Positions 54,826 to 64,000 of a stretch of DNA of 64,000 nt are shown here, piece by piece. Below the pieces are notes generated by a model. That model saw only the letters and a program-made list of their open reading frames with translations. It ran no database searches and was not told the origin of the DNA. The DNA is from Agrococcus jejuensis (GTDB lineage Bacteria > Actinomycetota > Actinomycetes > Actinomycetales > Microbacteriaceae): NCBI RefSeq assembly GCF_900099705.1, contig NZ_LT629695.1, forward strand, positions 372,001-436,000, written 5' to 3'. Made by a program: the position numbers and the translations under genes. Each line of letters starts with the position of its first letter. Within the stretch, counting starts at the first letter, position 1.

Positions 54826-56346
54826 CTAGCGGCGCTCGCGGCGCTCGCGCACGCGCACATTGACCTGGATCGGGCTGCCCTCGAAACCGAACTCCTCGCG
54901 CAGGCGACGCGTGATGAAGCGTCGGTACTGCGGGTCGAGGAAGCCCGTCGTGAACAGCACGAAGGTCGGCGGACGCGTGCCCGCCTGCGTCGCGAACAGG
55001 ATGCGCGGCTGCTTGCCGCTGCGCACCGGGTGCGGGTTCGCCGCCGACAGCTCGGCGAGGAACGCGTTGAGCTTGCCGGTGGGGATGCGCGTGTCCCACG
55101 AGTCGAGGGCGAGCTCGAGCGCGGGCACGAGCTTCTCGAGGTGGCGGCCCGTGCGGGCCGAGATGTTCACGCGCGGCGCCCAGGCGACGTGGTGCAGGTC
55201 CTTCTCGATCTCGCGCTCGAGGTACTTGCGGCGCTCGTCCTCGAGCTGGTCCCACTTGTTGAACGCCAGCACGAGCGCGCGGCCCGACTCGAGCACGAGG
55301 TCGACGATGCGCACGTCCTGCTCCGACAGCACCTCGGTGACGTCGAGCAGCACGACGGCGACCTCGGCCTTCTCGAGCGCGGCCTGCGTGCGCAGCGTCG
55401 CGTAGAAGTCGGCGCCCTGCTGCAGGTGCACGCGGCGACGGATGCCTGCCGTGTCGACGAAGCGCCACACGCGGCCGGCGAGCTCGATCTGCTCGTCGAC
55501 CGGGTCGCGGGTCGTGCCTGCCATCTCGTTGACGACGACGCGCTCCTCGCCCGCCGCCTTGTTGAGCAGCGACGACTTGCCGACGTTCGGGCGACCGAGC
55601 AGGGCGACGCGGCGGGGTCCGCCGATCTCGACCTTCGCGACGGCCGACTCGTCGGGCAGCACCTTCATGGCGGCGTCGAGCAGGTCGGCGACGCCGCGGC
55701 TGTGCAGCGCCGACACCGGGTACGGCTCGCCGAGGCCCAGGCTCCACAGGCTCGAGGCCTCGAGGTCACGGCGGGCATCGTCGGCCTTGTTGGCGACGAG
55801 CATCACGGGCTTCGACGACGAGCGCAGCATGCGCACGACGTGCTCGTCGGTCGACGTCGCACCCACGGTCACGTCGACGACGAACAGCACGGCGTCGGCC
55901 AGGTCGACGGCGATCTCCGCCTGCTGCGCGACCGACTTGTCGATGCCGCGCGCATCCGGCTCCCAGCCGCCGGTGTCGACGACCGTGAACGCACGGCCCT
56001 CCCACTCGGCGCGGTACGTGACGCGGTCGCGCGTGACGCCCGGGGTGTCCTCGACGACGGCCTCGCGGCGGCCGATGATGCGGTTCACGAGCGCCGACTT
56101 GCCCACGTTGGGGCGGCCGACGATCGCGAGCACCGGCAGCGCCGGCAGGGTGATGACCTCGTCGGGGCCGAGCTCGGCTGCGAGCAGCGCGGCGTCGTCC
56201 TCGTCGAGGTCGTAGTCGGCGAGGCCGGCGCGCAACGAGGCGACGCGCGCCTCGTCGAGCTCGCGCGCCTCGTCCATGTCGGTCGGGTAGGCCTGCACGA
56301 CCTCGACGTCGTCGAAGTCCGGCTCCTGGGGCTGGTCGGTGGTCAT
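54826..56346 (-). CDS. der: Ribosome-associated GTPase Der (EngA)
   Basis: A 506-residue protein with two GTPase domains in tandem and a KH-like C-terminus. G1 motifs are [12 protein letters not shown] near residue 78 and [12 protein letters not shown] near residue 253; G3 motifs VDTGGWE and VDTAGIRR; G4 motifs ANKADD and FNKWDQ. It acts in 50S ribosome assembly. An acidic N-terminal extension of about 70 residues precedes the first GTPase domain, as in other actinobacteria. ATG 56346 overlaps the cmk stop. Last gene of the parA-to-der operon. Confidence 0.97.
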   Translation of the reverse strand: MTTDQPQEPDFDDVEVVQAYPTDMDEARELDEARVASLRAGLADYDLDEDDAALLAAELGPDEVITLPALPVLAIVGRPNVGKSALVNRIIGRREAVVEDTPGVTRDRVTYRAEWEGRAFTVVDTGGWEPDARGIDKSVAQQAEIAVDLADAVLFVVDVTVGATSTDEHVVRMLRSSSKPVMLVANKADDARRDLEASSLWSLGLGEPYPVSALHSRGVADLLDAAMKVLPDESAVAKVEIGGPRRVALLGRPNVGKSSLLNKAAGEERVVVNEMAGTTRDPVDEQIELAGRVWRFVDTAGIRRRVHLQQGADFYATLRTQAALEKAEVAVVLLDVTEVLSEQDVRIVDLVLESGRALVLAFNKWDQLEDERRKYLEREIEKDLHHVAWAPRVNISARTGRHLEKLVPALELALDSWDTRIPTGKLNAFLAELSAANPHPVRSGKQPRILFATQAGTRPPTFVLFTTGFLDPQYRRFITRRLREEFGFEGSPIQVNVRVRERRERR

Positions 56347-56996
56347 GCACGCTCCTGCGTTCGAACGAGCTCGACGACCGCCTGCACGGTCTCGTCGAAG
56401 TCGAGGTGGGTGGAGTCGACCAGCGTCACGCCCGGTGCGGGCGTCATGAAGTCGACCACCTGGTTGTCGGATCGGTCGCGCGCGCTCAGGCGCTCGGCGA
56501 CGCCTGCCGCATCCCCCACGTCGCCGATGCGGCGGCGGATGCGCACCTCCTCGTCGGCGGTGAGCAGGATGCGCACGTCGGCGTCGGGGGCGACGACCGT
56601 GGTGATGTCGCGGCCCTCGACGACGATGCCCGGGCGGGCGTCGGCGATGAGGGCGCGGAAGCGCACGTTGACGGCCTCGCGCACGGCGGGCACGCGGGCG
56701 ACGCCCGAGACGGCGCCCGAGATGCGCTCGGTGCGGATGGCGCCCGTCACGTCGACGCCGCCGACCGAGAAGCGCTGCGTCTCGCCCGAGACGTCGACGG
56801 CGTAGTCGAAGTCGTCGAGCAGGCTCAGCACGTCGGCCTCGACGTACGGGTCGAGGCCGCGCTCGAGCACGAGCCATGCGAGCGAGCGGTAGGCGGCGCC
56901 GGTGTCGAGCAGGTGGAAGCCCAGCTGCTCGGCGGCGACGCGTGCGACGGAGGACTTGCCCGAGCCCGCGGGCCCGTCGATGGCGACGGTCGTCAC
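56343..56996 (-). CDS. cmk: Cytidylate kinase
   Basis: A 217-residue kinase that phosphorylates CMP and dCMP. P-loop [13 protein letters not shown] near residue 6, [11 protein letters not shown] near residue 30, [10 protein letters not shown] near residue 125 and the lid [11 protein letters not shown] near residue 153 are all present. GTG 56996 overlaps the tyrA stop (GTGA), and the stop overlaps the der start, so the three are translationally coupled. Confidence 0.96.
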   Translation of the reverse strand: MTTVAIDGPAGSGKSSVARVAAEQLGFHLLDTGAAYRSLAWLVLERGLDPYVEADVLSLLDDFDYAVDVSGETQRFSVGGVDVTGAIRTERISGAVSGVARVPAVREAVNVRFRALIADARPGIVVEGRDITTVVAPDADVRILLTADEEVRIRRRIGDVGDAAGVAERLSARDRSDNQVVDFMTPAPGVTLVDSTHLDFDETVQAVVELVRTQERA

Positions 56997-58072
56997 GAGA
57001 CCACCGCCCATCCGCGCGCGTCGAGGGCCTCGAGCAGTCGCTGCTCGGTCTCGGGCGCGATGAGGATCTCGGCGACGCCGAACTGGGCGCCCTCGGCGTG
57101 CTCGAGGCGCACGTCCTCCATGTTCACGTTGGCGTCTCCGATGTCGGTGAGGAGGCGGGCGAGCTGGCCGGGGCGGTCGTCGACGCGCACGGCGATGCGC
57201 GTGAAGCGCGACCGCTGTCCGTGCTTGCCCGGCAGGCGCTCGACGCCCGCGCGGCCGTCGGCGAGCACGTCGGCGAGCGTGCGGCGCGCGCCCTCGCGAT
57301 CGACGTCGTCGAGCGCGTCGACGATGCGATCGAGGTCGGCGCGCAGCGCGCGCAGCTGCTCCGCGACCGCCGGCGCGTTCGCCGAGAGGATCTGCACCCA
57401 CAGGCCCGGGTCGCTGCCCGCGACGCGCGTCACGTCGCGCACGCCCTGGCCCGCGAGGCGCAGCGCCTCGTCGGCGGCCTCCTGCAGGCGCGCGCCCATG
57501 AGCGTCGAGACGAGCTGCGGCACGTGGCTCACGGTCGCGACCGAGCGGTCGTGCTCGGTGGGGTCCATCTCGATCGGGATGGCGCCGAGGTCGAGGATGA
57601 GGTCGTCGACGACGCTGCCCTGCACGTACGAGATGGCGTCGTGGTCGGCGATGACCCACGGGCGGCCGACGAAGAGGTCGGCTCGGCCCGCGAGGGCGCC
57701 GGAGCGCTCGCGGCCCGCCATGGGATGCGTGCCGAGGTACCGGCTGACGTCGGCGCCGGCGGCGCGGAGGTCGGCCAGGATGGGCGCCTTGACGCTCGCG
57801 ACGTCGATCACGACCGCGTCGCGGTGCGTGTCGAGCTCGCGCGCGACGACGTCGGCCGTCACGTCGGGCGGCACCGCCACGACCACGAGCGCGGGGGCGT
57901 CGCCGATGCCCGCGGGGCGCCCGGCGCCGTAGTCGGCAGCGAGGCGCACGGCCGTCGGGCTGACGTCGGCGAGCGTCACGTCGACGCCCAGCCTCGTCAG
58001 ACCCATCCCGATGGAGGATCCGAGGAGCCCGGTGCCGACGATGCGCACGGGTCCGCGGAGTCGATGGGTCAC
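56993..58072 (-). CDS. tyrA: Prephenate dehydrogenase with C-terminal ACT domain
   Basis: A 359-residue enzyme of tyrosine synthesis. NAD-binding motif [12 protein letters not shown] near residue 11; the prephenate-binding [12 protein letters not shown] near residue 112; VSHVPQLVS near residue 183; and a C-terminal ACT domain (about 285-355) with [14 protein letters not shown], probably the tyrosine-sensing part. GTG 58072 is the start. It sits between rluB and cmk in the conserved operon, 43 bases after rluB. Confidence 0.95.
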   Translation of the reverse strand: MTHRLRGPVRIVGTGLLGSSIGMGLTRLGVDVTLADVSPTAVRLAADYGAGRPAGIGDAPALVVVAVPPDVTADVVARELDTHRDAVVIDVASVKAPILADLRAAGADVSRYLGTHPMAGRERSGALAGRADLFVGRPWVIADHDAISYVQGSVVDDLILDLGAIPIEMDPTEHDRSVATVSHVPQLVSTLMGARLQEAADEALRLAGQGVRDVTRVAGSDPGLWVQILSANAPAVAEQLRALRADLDRIVDALDDVDREGARRTLADVLADGRAGVERLPGKHGQRSRFTRIAVRVDDRPGQLARLLTDIGDANVNMEDVRLEHAEGAQFGVAEILIAPETEQRLLEALDARGWAVVS

Positions 58073-58115
58073 CGGTCAAGGGTACGCGACCGGCAATGGC
58101 ACCGGTCACCACTCC

Positions 58116-58859
58116 CTAGCGCGCGAGCCTCAGGATCGCCCCGCGCTCCTCCTTCGTCAGCTCCCGCGTCGCACCCGACGCGAGCGTGCCGAGCGTCAGC
58201 GGGCCGAAGCGGCGCCGCACGAGGTCGATGACCGGGTGGCCGACGTGCTCGAGCATCCGACGCACGATGCGGTTGCGGCCCGAGTGCAGCGTGATCTCGA
58301 GCATCGACGCCTGCCTGCCCGGCGTGCCGAGGATGCGGGCCTTGTCGGCGCGGATGAAGCCGTCGTCGAGCTCGAAGCCGTTGCGCAGCGTGCGCACGAT
58401 GCGCGAGTCGACGCGTCCCTGCACCTTCGCGACGTACGTCTTCTCGACGCCGAACGACGGATGCGCGAGCACGTTCGCGAGCTCGCCGTCGTTCGTGAGC
58501 AGCAGCAGGCCCGACGTGTCGTAGTCGAGGCGGCCGACGTTGTAGACGCGCTCGTCGAGGTCGCGCGTGTACTGCGTGAGGTCGGCGCGGCCGCGGTCGT
58601 CGGCCATCGACGACACGACGCCCGTCGGCTTGTTGAGCATGACGTACCGCTTCGACACGTCGAGCTGCACGGGCGTGCCGTCGACCGTGACGCGCGCGTC
58701 GGGCGTGATGCGCGTGCCGAGCTCGGTGACGACCTCGCCATCCACCTCGATGCGGCCGTCGACGATCATGTCCTCGACGACGCGGCGCGAGGCCACGCCG
58801 GCAGCGGCGAGCACCTTCTGCAGGCGCTCCCCCTCGGTGGGCAGGTCGTGGTCGGTCAC
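58116..58859 (-). CDS. rluB: Pseudouridine synthase, RluB/RsuA family
   Basis: A 247-residue enzyme modifying rRNA uridines. An N-terminal S4 RNA-binding domain (RLQKVLAAAGVASRR, about residues 12-60) precedes the catalytic domain with the Asp in GRLDYDTSGLLLLTNDG near residue 110, and later RNRIVRRMLEHVGHPV. GTG 58859 overlaps the scpB stop. The position after scpB is the usual actinobacterial order, which favours RluB over RsuA. Confidence 0.94.
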   Translation of the reverse strand: MTDHDLPTEGERLQKVLAAAGVASRRVVEDMIVDGRIEVDGEVVTELGTRITPDARVTVDGTPVQLDVSKRYVMLNKPTGVVSSMADDRGRADLTQYTRDLDERVYNVGRLDYDTSGLLLLTNDGELANVLAHPSFGVEKTYVAKVQGRVDSRIVRTLRNGFELDDGFIRADKARILGTPGRQASMLEITLHSGRNRIVRRMLEHVGHPVIDLVRRRFGPLTLGTLASGATRELTKEERGAILRLAR

Positions 58860-59497
58860 GCGTCGTCCTCGTCGGAGTCGGGCAGCAGGGGCGAGATGGG
58901 CGGCAGCTCCTCGATCGAGCCGAGGCCCATCTGCTGCAGCAGCAGGTCGGTGGTCTCGTAGTGGATCGCGCCGGTCTCGGGATCCGTGAACGCCTCGGTC
59001 ACGAGGCCGCGGCCCAGCAGCGTGCGCACGACGGAGTCGACGTTCACGGCGCGGATGGCCGCGATGGCGCCGCGCGTGATGGGCTGCTTGTAGGCGATGA
59101 CCGCGAGCGTCTCGAGCGCCGCCTGCGACAGCCGCGTCGGCGTCTGCGTGAGCACGAATCCCTCGACGTCGGCGTCGTACTGCTCGCGCACGTACATGCG
59201 CCAGCCGCCGGCGACCTCGCGCAGCTCGAAGCCGCGCTCGGGGCCGTCGGCCTCGCCGGCGTAGTCGGCGCGCAGCCCCTCGACGGCGTCGCGCACGGCG
59301 GCGACGGGCGCGCCGAGGGCGCTCGCGAGGTGCACGACGCCTTGCGGCTCGTCGGCGACGAGCAGGATGGCCTCGAGCCGGCGCGCGAGCGGCAGGTGCG
59401 AGCGGTCGGGCCGCTGCTCCTCGTCGGGCTGCGCCTCGGATGCCTCGGCTGCGTCGAGCGCGTCGGCGTCGGATGCGACGGGTGCGTCAGTGGTCAT
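58856..59497 (-). CDS. scpB: Segregation and condensation protein B
   Basis: A 213-residue kleisin-partner of the SMC-ScpAB complex, which organises and segregates the chromosome. The winged-helix features are seen: LEAILLVADEPQG near residue 38, LSQAALETLAVIAYKQPITR near residue 113, then VDSVVRTLLGRGLV. An acidic N-terminal tail of about 30 residues precedes them. ATG 59497 overlaps the end of scpA by 11 bases. Confidence 0.95.
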   Translation of the reverse strand: MTTDAPVASDADALDAAEASEAQPDEEQRPDRSHLPLARRLEAILLVADEPQGVVHLASALGAPVAAVRDAVEGLRADYAGEADGPERGFELREVAGGWRMYVREQYDADVEGFVLTQTPTRLSQAALETLAVIAYKQPITRGAIAAIRAVNVDSVVRTLLGRGLVTEAFTDPETGAIHYETTDLLLQQMGLGSIEELPPISPLLPDSDEDDA

Positions 59498-60362
59498 AGT
59501 CGGCTCCCAGGGTGCTGAGCTGGTCGTCGCGGAAGTCGTGGCCGGTCCACGTGATCGAGAGCTCGCCGAGCGGCTCGACCTGCTCGAAGCCGAGCGCACC
59601 GCGACGGTAGAGCTCGAGCACGGCCAGGAAGCGCGCCACGACGACGCCGCGGCTCTCGGCGCCGGCGACGAGCTCGCGGAACGATCGCGTGCCGCTGCCG
59701 CGCAGGATCGACACGACGTGCGCCGCCTGCTCGCGGATCGACACGAGCGGCGCGTGCAGGTGCGCGAGCCCCACGACGGGGATCTCGCGCGGCGTCATCG
59801 CGAGCAGCGCGAGGGCGGCGAAGTCGTCGGCAGACAGCGTCCACCGCAGCTCGGGTGCGCGGTTGCGGAATCGCTCCTCGAGCCGCACCGAGCGCGCGTG
59901 CCGCGTCGACTCGGCCGTGAGGCGTTCGTCGAACCAGGCGGCGGCGCCCTTGAACGCGCGGTACTGCAGCAGGCGGGCGAAGAGCAGGTCGCGCGCCTCG
60001 AGCAACGCGACGTCCTCGGCATCCACGACCTCGCCGGCGGGCAGCAGGCTCGCAACCTTCAGGTCGAGCAACGTGGCGGCGACGACGATGAACTCGCTCG
60101 CCTCGTCGAGCATCCCCTCGCCCTCGAGCGTCGACAGGTACGCGATGAACGCGTTCGTCACCTGTCCGAGCGCGATCTCGGTCACGTCGAGCCTGCGATT
60201 GCCGATGAGCGTCAGCAGCAGGTCGAACGGGCCGTCGAAGTGCTCCTGGTGGACGCGGAATCCGGTCGCGTCGTCGGCGGCGGCCTCGGGCTCGCCGTCG
60301 ACCGTCGCGACGGCGGCGTCCTGCTCGGTCGACGCCTCGGGCTCGACCACGCGCTCCGTCAC
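59487..60362 (-). CDS. scpA: Segregation and condensation protein A
   Basis: A 291-residue kleisin subunit of SMC-ScpAB. The N-terminal SMC-neck-binding part reads FDGPFDLLLTLI near residue 43 with RRLDVTEIALGQVT, and EASEFIVVAATLLDLK follows near residue 90; the C-terminal winged helix contains VARFLAVLELYRRGALGFEQ. An acidic tail of about 35 residues precedes it. GTG 60362 is used because upstream codons leave only eight bases to the parA stop. Confidence 0.95.
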   Translation of the reverse strand: MTERVVEPEASTEQDAAVATVDGEPEAAADDATGFRVHQEHFDGPFDLLLTLIGNRRLDVTEIALGQVTNAFIAYLSTLEGEGMLDEASEFIVVAATLLDLKVASLLPAGEVVDAEDVALLEARDLLFARLLQYRAFKGAAAWFDERLTAESTRHARSVRLEERFRNRAPELRWTLSADDFAALALLAMTPREIPVVGLAHLHAPLVSIREQAAHVVSILRGSGTRSFRELVAGAESRGVVVARFLAVLELYRRGALGFEQVEPLGELSITWTGHDFRDDQLSTLGADYDH

Positions 60363-60370
60363 CGCGCGCC

Positions 60371-61258
<888 letters not shown>

Positions 61259-61447
61259 GTCGTCGAGTCTAGGTGCGCGCCGCGCACGCTCCTCGCAGCG
61301 CGAGCGGGCGTGTATCTCAACCACTGGTCGAAGGTTCGGGCGGGGTCCCAGCGGTCTCGACGGCTCGTGCGACGCGGTGCATGCCGGTCGACGGGTCGGC
61401 GCAGCAACCCCCTCCGTCGCGAGGATCGGATGCGCCATCGTGGAGCG

Positions 61448-61699
61448 ATGGACCGCGACGCCGACCTCGAGCGCACGATGCTGCGCCTCGTCGACGAGCG
61501 CGCCCCCGATCGCACGATCTGCCCGAGCGACGTCGCCCGCGCCGTCGGCGACGCCGACTCGTGGCGCTCGCTCATGGACGCGACGCGCGCCGTCGCCGCC
61601 CGCCTCGCCGACGCCGGCGAGGTCGAGGTCACGCAGCGCGGCACGGTCGTCGACGCGCGCACCGCCCGCGGGCCCGTGCGCATCCGCCGCCCGCGCTGA
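61448..61699 (+). CDS. DUF3253 family protein
   Basis: An 83-residue protein that is all one domain: helix TMLRLVDERAPDRTICPSDV, continuing ARAVGD near residues 10-35, W-R-S-L-M then R-A-V-A-A-R-L, and the ending RGPVRIRRP. The layout resembles a small winged helix. The function of DUF3253 is unknown. ATG 61448 is used; an in-frame ATG a few codons upstream is possible. It is divergent from parA; the 188-bp gap between holds no recognisable element beyond degenerate repeat-like sequence. Confidence 0.85.
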   Translation: MDRDADLERTMLRLVDERAPDRTICPSDVARAVGDADSWRSLMDATRAVAARLADAGEVEVTQRGTVVDARTARGPVRIRRPR

Positions 61700-61724
61700 C
61701 CCCGGCCCGAGCGTCGCCGCGCGC

Positions 61725-61800
61725 TTGCGTTCTGCAGGCGATCAGGGGTGGCAGAGGGGCATCTTCCCTCCGCCCACCCGAATCGCCTGCGAAGCGCAGA
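61725..61800. repeat. Imperfect palindrome between convergent genes
   Basis: Two arms of about 35 bases (roughly 61725-61759 and 61766-61800) share TGCG, GCAGGCGAT and GGGTGG when one is reverse-complemented, with several mismatches and a short loop. The structure lies between the DUF3253 gene and the convergent helicase gene and could end both transcripts. Confidence 0.55.
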
Positions 61801-61818
61801 CGGGAAGGCTGGACGCAG

Positions 61819-64000
61819 TCAGGCCGAGCCCGTGAGGCGCAGGAAGCCGGAGAGCTGCGCGAGGCCGTCGGCCTTGTACGGCAGCGAGTCGGCGATGCGG
61901 GGCGAGAAGACGACGTACGACGACCACTGCGCGCGCGAGATCGCCACGTTCATGCGGTTGCGATCGAGGGCGAACTCCGGGCCGCGCGGGGCGTCGTCGG
62001 CGCTCGACGCCGTCGTCGACATGATCGCCACGACCGCCTCCTGGCCTTGGAAGCGGTCGACGGTACCGACCCGCGTCTCGTGCAGGCCTGCGGCGTCGAG
62101 CGCGCGGCGCAGCAGCGACACCTGCGCGTTGTACGGGGCGACCACGATGACGTCGGCGGCCGTGAGCGGCCGCGACTCGTCGGATCGCGATGGATCGAGC
62201 CACTCGCGACCGAGCTGGTCGCGCACGATGCGCACGACCTCGACGGCCTCCTCGGGCGATTCGACGCCGTTCCCCACGTGGTCGACGGGCACGGCGTGCA
62301 CGCCCGGCGAGCCCGCGAGCCTCCGCGCCGCCGCGACGGGCGCCGACGTCAGCTGTCGGTCGTACGACAGCGCCGACACGGCCTCGCACAGCACGGGATG
62401 CATGCGCCACGACTGCGCGAGGAAGACGCCGAAGCGGTCGGGCAGCACGTGATCGTCGCCCGACAGCCAACCGAGCGCCGAGCGGTCGATGGGCTCGGGA
62501 TGCGTGCCCTGGCTCACCTGCGGCAGCTGCTGCGGATCCCCGAGCAGCAGCAGGCGGTCGGCGGCGATCGAGCACGCGATCGTGTTCGCGAGCGAGAACT
62601 GCCCGGCCTCGTCGATGACGAGCAGGTCGAGCGCGTGCCTGGGCACCTGGTCGGCGTTCGCGAACGTCCACGCCGTGCCACCGACGATGCGGCCGCCGTC
62701 GCGCGCGAGGAAGGCCGCGATGTCGCGCGTCTCGAGCGGCGTGCCCGGCACGGTCGTCGCGCCGCTCTTCGGCTTCTTGCCGACGCGGTCGGCCGGCACG
62801 CCCAGGTCGATGGCCTTCTGCAGCAGGTGCTCGACCACGTCGTGCGACTGCGCCACGACGCCGATCTTCCAGCCGCGCTCCGCGAGCGCGCGCAGCACCG
62901 TCGCGCCGACGTGCGTCTTGCCCGAGCCGGGCGGTCCCTGCACGGCGAGGTACGACCGGTGCATGCCCTCGAGCGCGTGCACGATGCGCTCGGCGGGCGT
63001 GCCGGCGTCGGCGGCGAGCAGGCCGCCGCGTACGCGCGGGGGCTCGCGGCGCAGCAGGTCGAGCGCCGAGTCCGCGATCGGCGTGGCGCTGGCGGCCACG
63101 TGCTCGCCCCACTCGAGGATCGCGGCACGCTGCTTCGGCGTCGGGATGGGGCGCGACGGCGTGAGCGCGAGCGGCAGCTGCGACCAGCCGACGCCGTCGG
63201 CGGCGCGCTCGTCGAGCACGACCGTCCACGTGCCGGAGTCCTCGGTCGCCTCGACGACCTCGACGTCGGCGTGCGCGCGGTACGTCGCGCCGTCGTCGAC
63301 GTCGCCGAACGGCGCGGGCGAGTCGTAGACGACGAACGGGCGGTCGCCCGTGCTCAGGCGAGAGCCCGCAGCCATGGGCCCGACGAGTCGCAGCCGGCGT
63401 CGCGGCTGCCTGGCGCGCGGCGGCGTCTGCCAGCCGTCGACGACCTCGATCGCGACGTCGGTGGGCGCGAGCACGTCGCGCTGGTCGCGCCACAGGTCGA
63501 CGTGCCCGTCGAGCCGTGCGAAGTGCTCGCCCCAGTAGGCCGTGTCCTCGCGTCGGTGGTACTCGACCGCCGCGGCGGCGAGGGCGACGGCGGCTTGGTC
63601 GTCGGTGCGCTCCTTCGCCGGCACGTGCGCGATCGTGGCGCGCAGGCGCGCATCCACCGCGTCCTCCCGCGCCTCGAGGCGCTCCGAGGCCGTCGACTCC
63701 ACGACGATGCGGCGGCGTCGCGGCACGCCCGCGTCGTCGGCGAGCCCCACGAGCCAGTCGCGCAGGCCCGCGGTCGCGGCGCAGTCGTACTGGTTGTAGT
63801 CGCCGATCTCGCCGAGCAGCGCATCCGCCTCGTCGGCCCGTCCCTCGCCGCGCAGCTCGCCGACGCGCTGGTAGGCGACGATCGACGCGCCACCGTCCTT
63901 CACGGCGCTGTCGCGCAGCCGCGAACCCATGAACAGCGGCTCGAGGCGCTTGAGCGAGTACGACGACTCCGAGATGCGCACGGCGCCGCGCACGATCGGG
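61819..64000 (-). CDS. TM0106-type RecB-like nuclease / superfamily 1 helicase (5' end outside window)
   Basis: The C-terminal 727 residues or so of a large protein that begins right of the window. The visible start (RISESSYSLKRLEPLF, then GDYNQYDCAATAGLRDWL) is the end of an RNase-H-like nuclease domain of the TM0106 kind. A superfamily 1 helicase follows: Walker A VQGPPGSGKTHVGATVL, LLVIDEAGQFS (motif II), LLGDPQQLPQV (motif III), QSWRMHP (motif IV), then APYNAQVSLLRRAL, TVDRFQGQEAVV and RMNVAISRAQ (motifs V-VI). It is probably a nuclease-helicase for DNA or RNA; the role is not established for the family. Confidence 0.9.
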   Translation of the reverse strand, partial: PIVRGAVRISESSYSLKRLEPLFMGSRLRDSAVKDGGASIVAYQRVGELRGEGRADEADALLGEIGDYNQYDCAATAGLRDWLVGLADDAGVPRRRRIVVESTASERLEAREDAVDARLRATIAHVPAKERTDDQAAVALAAAAVEYHRREDTAYWGEHFARLDGHVDLWRDQRDVLAPTDVAIEVVDGWQTPPRARQPRRRLRLVGPMAAGSRLSTGDRPFVVYDSPAPFGDVDDGATYRAHADVEVVEATEDSGTWTVVLDERAADGVGWSQLPLALTPSRPIPTPKQRAAILEWGEHVAASATPIADSALDLLRREPPRVRGGLLAADAGTPAERIVHALEGMHRSYLAVQGPPGSGKTHVGATVLRALAERGWKIGVVAQSHDVVEHLLQKAIDLGVPADRVGKKPKSGATTVPGTPLETRDIAAFLARDGGRIVGGTAWTFANADQVPRHALDLLVIDEAGQFSLANTIACSIAADRLLLLGDPQQLPQVSQGTHPEPIDRSALGWLSGDDHVLPDRFGVFLAQSWRMHPVLCEAVSALSYDRQLTSAPVAAARRLAGSPGVHAVPVDHVGNGVESPEEAVEVVRIVRDQLGREWLDPSRSDESRPLTAADVIVVAPYNAQVSLLRRALDAAGLHETRVGTVDRFQGQEAVVAIMSTTASSADDAPRGPEFALDRNRMNVAISRAQWSSYVVFSPRIADSLPYKADGLAQLSGFLRLTGSA

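Noticed and set aside
61259..61447. A further small gene between parA and the DUF3253 gene
   Set aside because: Short frames exist on both strands but none has a ribosome site or recognisable composition; the stretch has degenerate repeat-like sequence such as CTCAACCACTGGTCGAAGG.

Overview
The window is 64 kb of very GC-rich DNA with GTG/ATG starts, 4-base start/stop overlaps and strong actinobacterial gene neighbourhoods: parA-scpA-scpB-rluB-tyrA-cmk-der, clpS-DUF2017, LPXTG surface proteins, a remnant of a DUF222/13E12-type HNH endonuclease, and DtxR-like iron boxes. It most resembles a chromosome segment of a Microbacteriaceae-type actinobacterium (an Agrococcus-like genome is my guess, not shown). 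No phage, transposase, rRNA or CRISPR array is visible.

Layout. 1-4.7 kb: end of a KdpE-like response regulator, an SDR enzyme, a cold-shock protein, an HNH remnant with a long palindrome, and a divergent pair made of a fused thioredoxin-reductase-like oxidoreductase/methyltransferase and an XRE-cupin regulator. 4.7-10.6 kb: a cell-wall-anchored 5'-nucleotidase and a two-gene SWIM-finger operon. 10.6-13.6 kb: thiamine genes thiM-thiE-thiD/tenA behind a TPP riboswitch. 13.6-18 kb: a heterodimeric ABC transporter behind an iron-box-like site, then a TetR regulator. 19.2-25 kb: a four-carbon acid sugar cassette (MatC-like carrier, SAF-domain dehydrogenase-like protein, OtnK kinase, OtnC decarboxylase, DeoR regulator) around a shared operator region. 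25.9-29.4 kb: a 1145-residue IPT/TIG-repeat surface protein, then tRNA-Pro(GGG). 29.5-32.4 kb: NUDIX hydrolase, a repeat cluster, an S10 carboxypeptidase and a lipoprotein.

32.4-46 kb is a compact biosynthetic cluster on the minus strand: a small secreted protein, a 3460-residue NRPS (C-A-T x3, then TE), MbtH, a DrrAB-type ABC exporter and a phosphopantetheinyl transferase. It encodes activation, assembly, release and export of a short peptide. The three adenylation pockets look nearly alike, and no gene for an aryl or acyl starter unit is present. 46.2-50.6 kb: GapB-type GAPDH, a membrane protein, and a siderophore-interacting reductase divergent from an MFS exporter with an iron box between them.

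50.7-64 kb is mostly housekeeping: clpS-DUF2017, a VOC protein, pdxY, a RelA/SpoT-domain protein with an S1-like tail, a NucA-type nuclease, the der-cmk-tyrA-rluB-scpB-scpA-parA operon, a DUF3253 protein and a truncated TM0106-like nuclease/helicase.

Two related palindromes (about 2.4 and 51.6 kb), a complex inverted-repeat cluster (30.2 kb), an imperfect palindrome (61.7 kb) and a short tandem repeat (19.2 kb) sit at gene ends and are not explained by coding.
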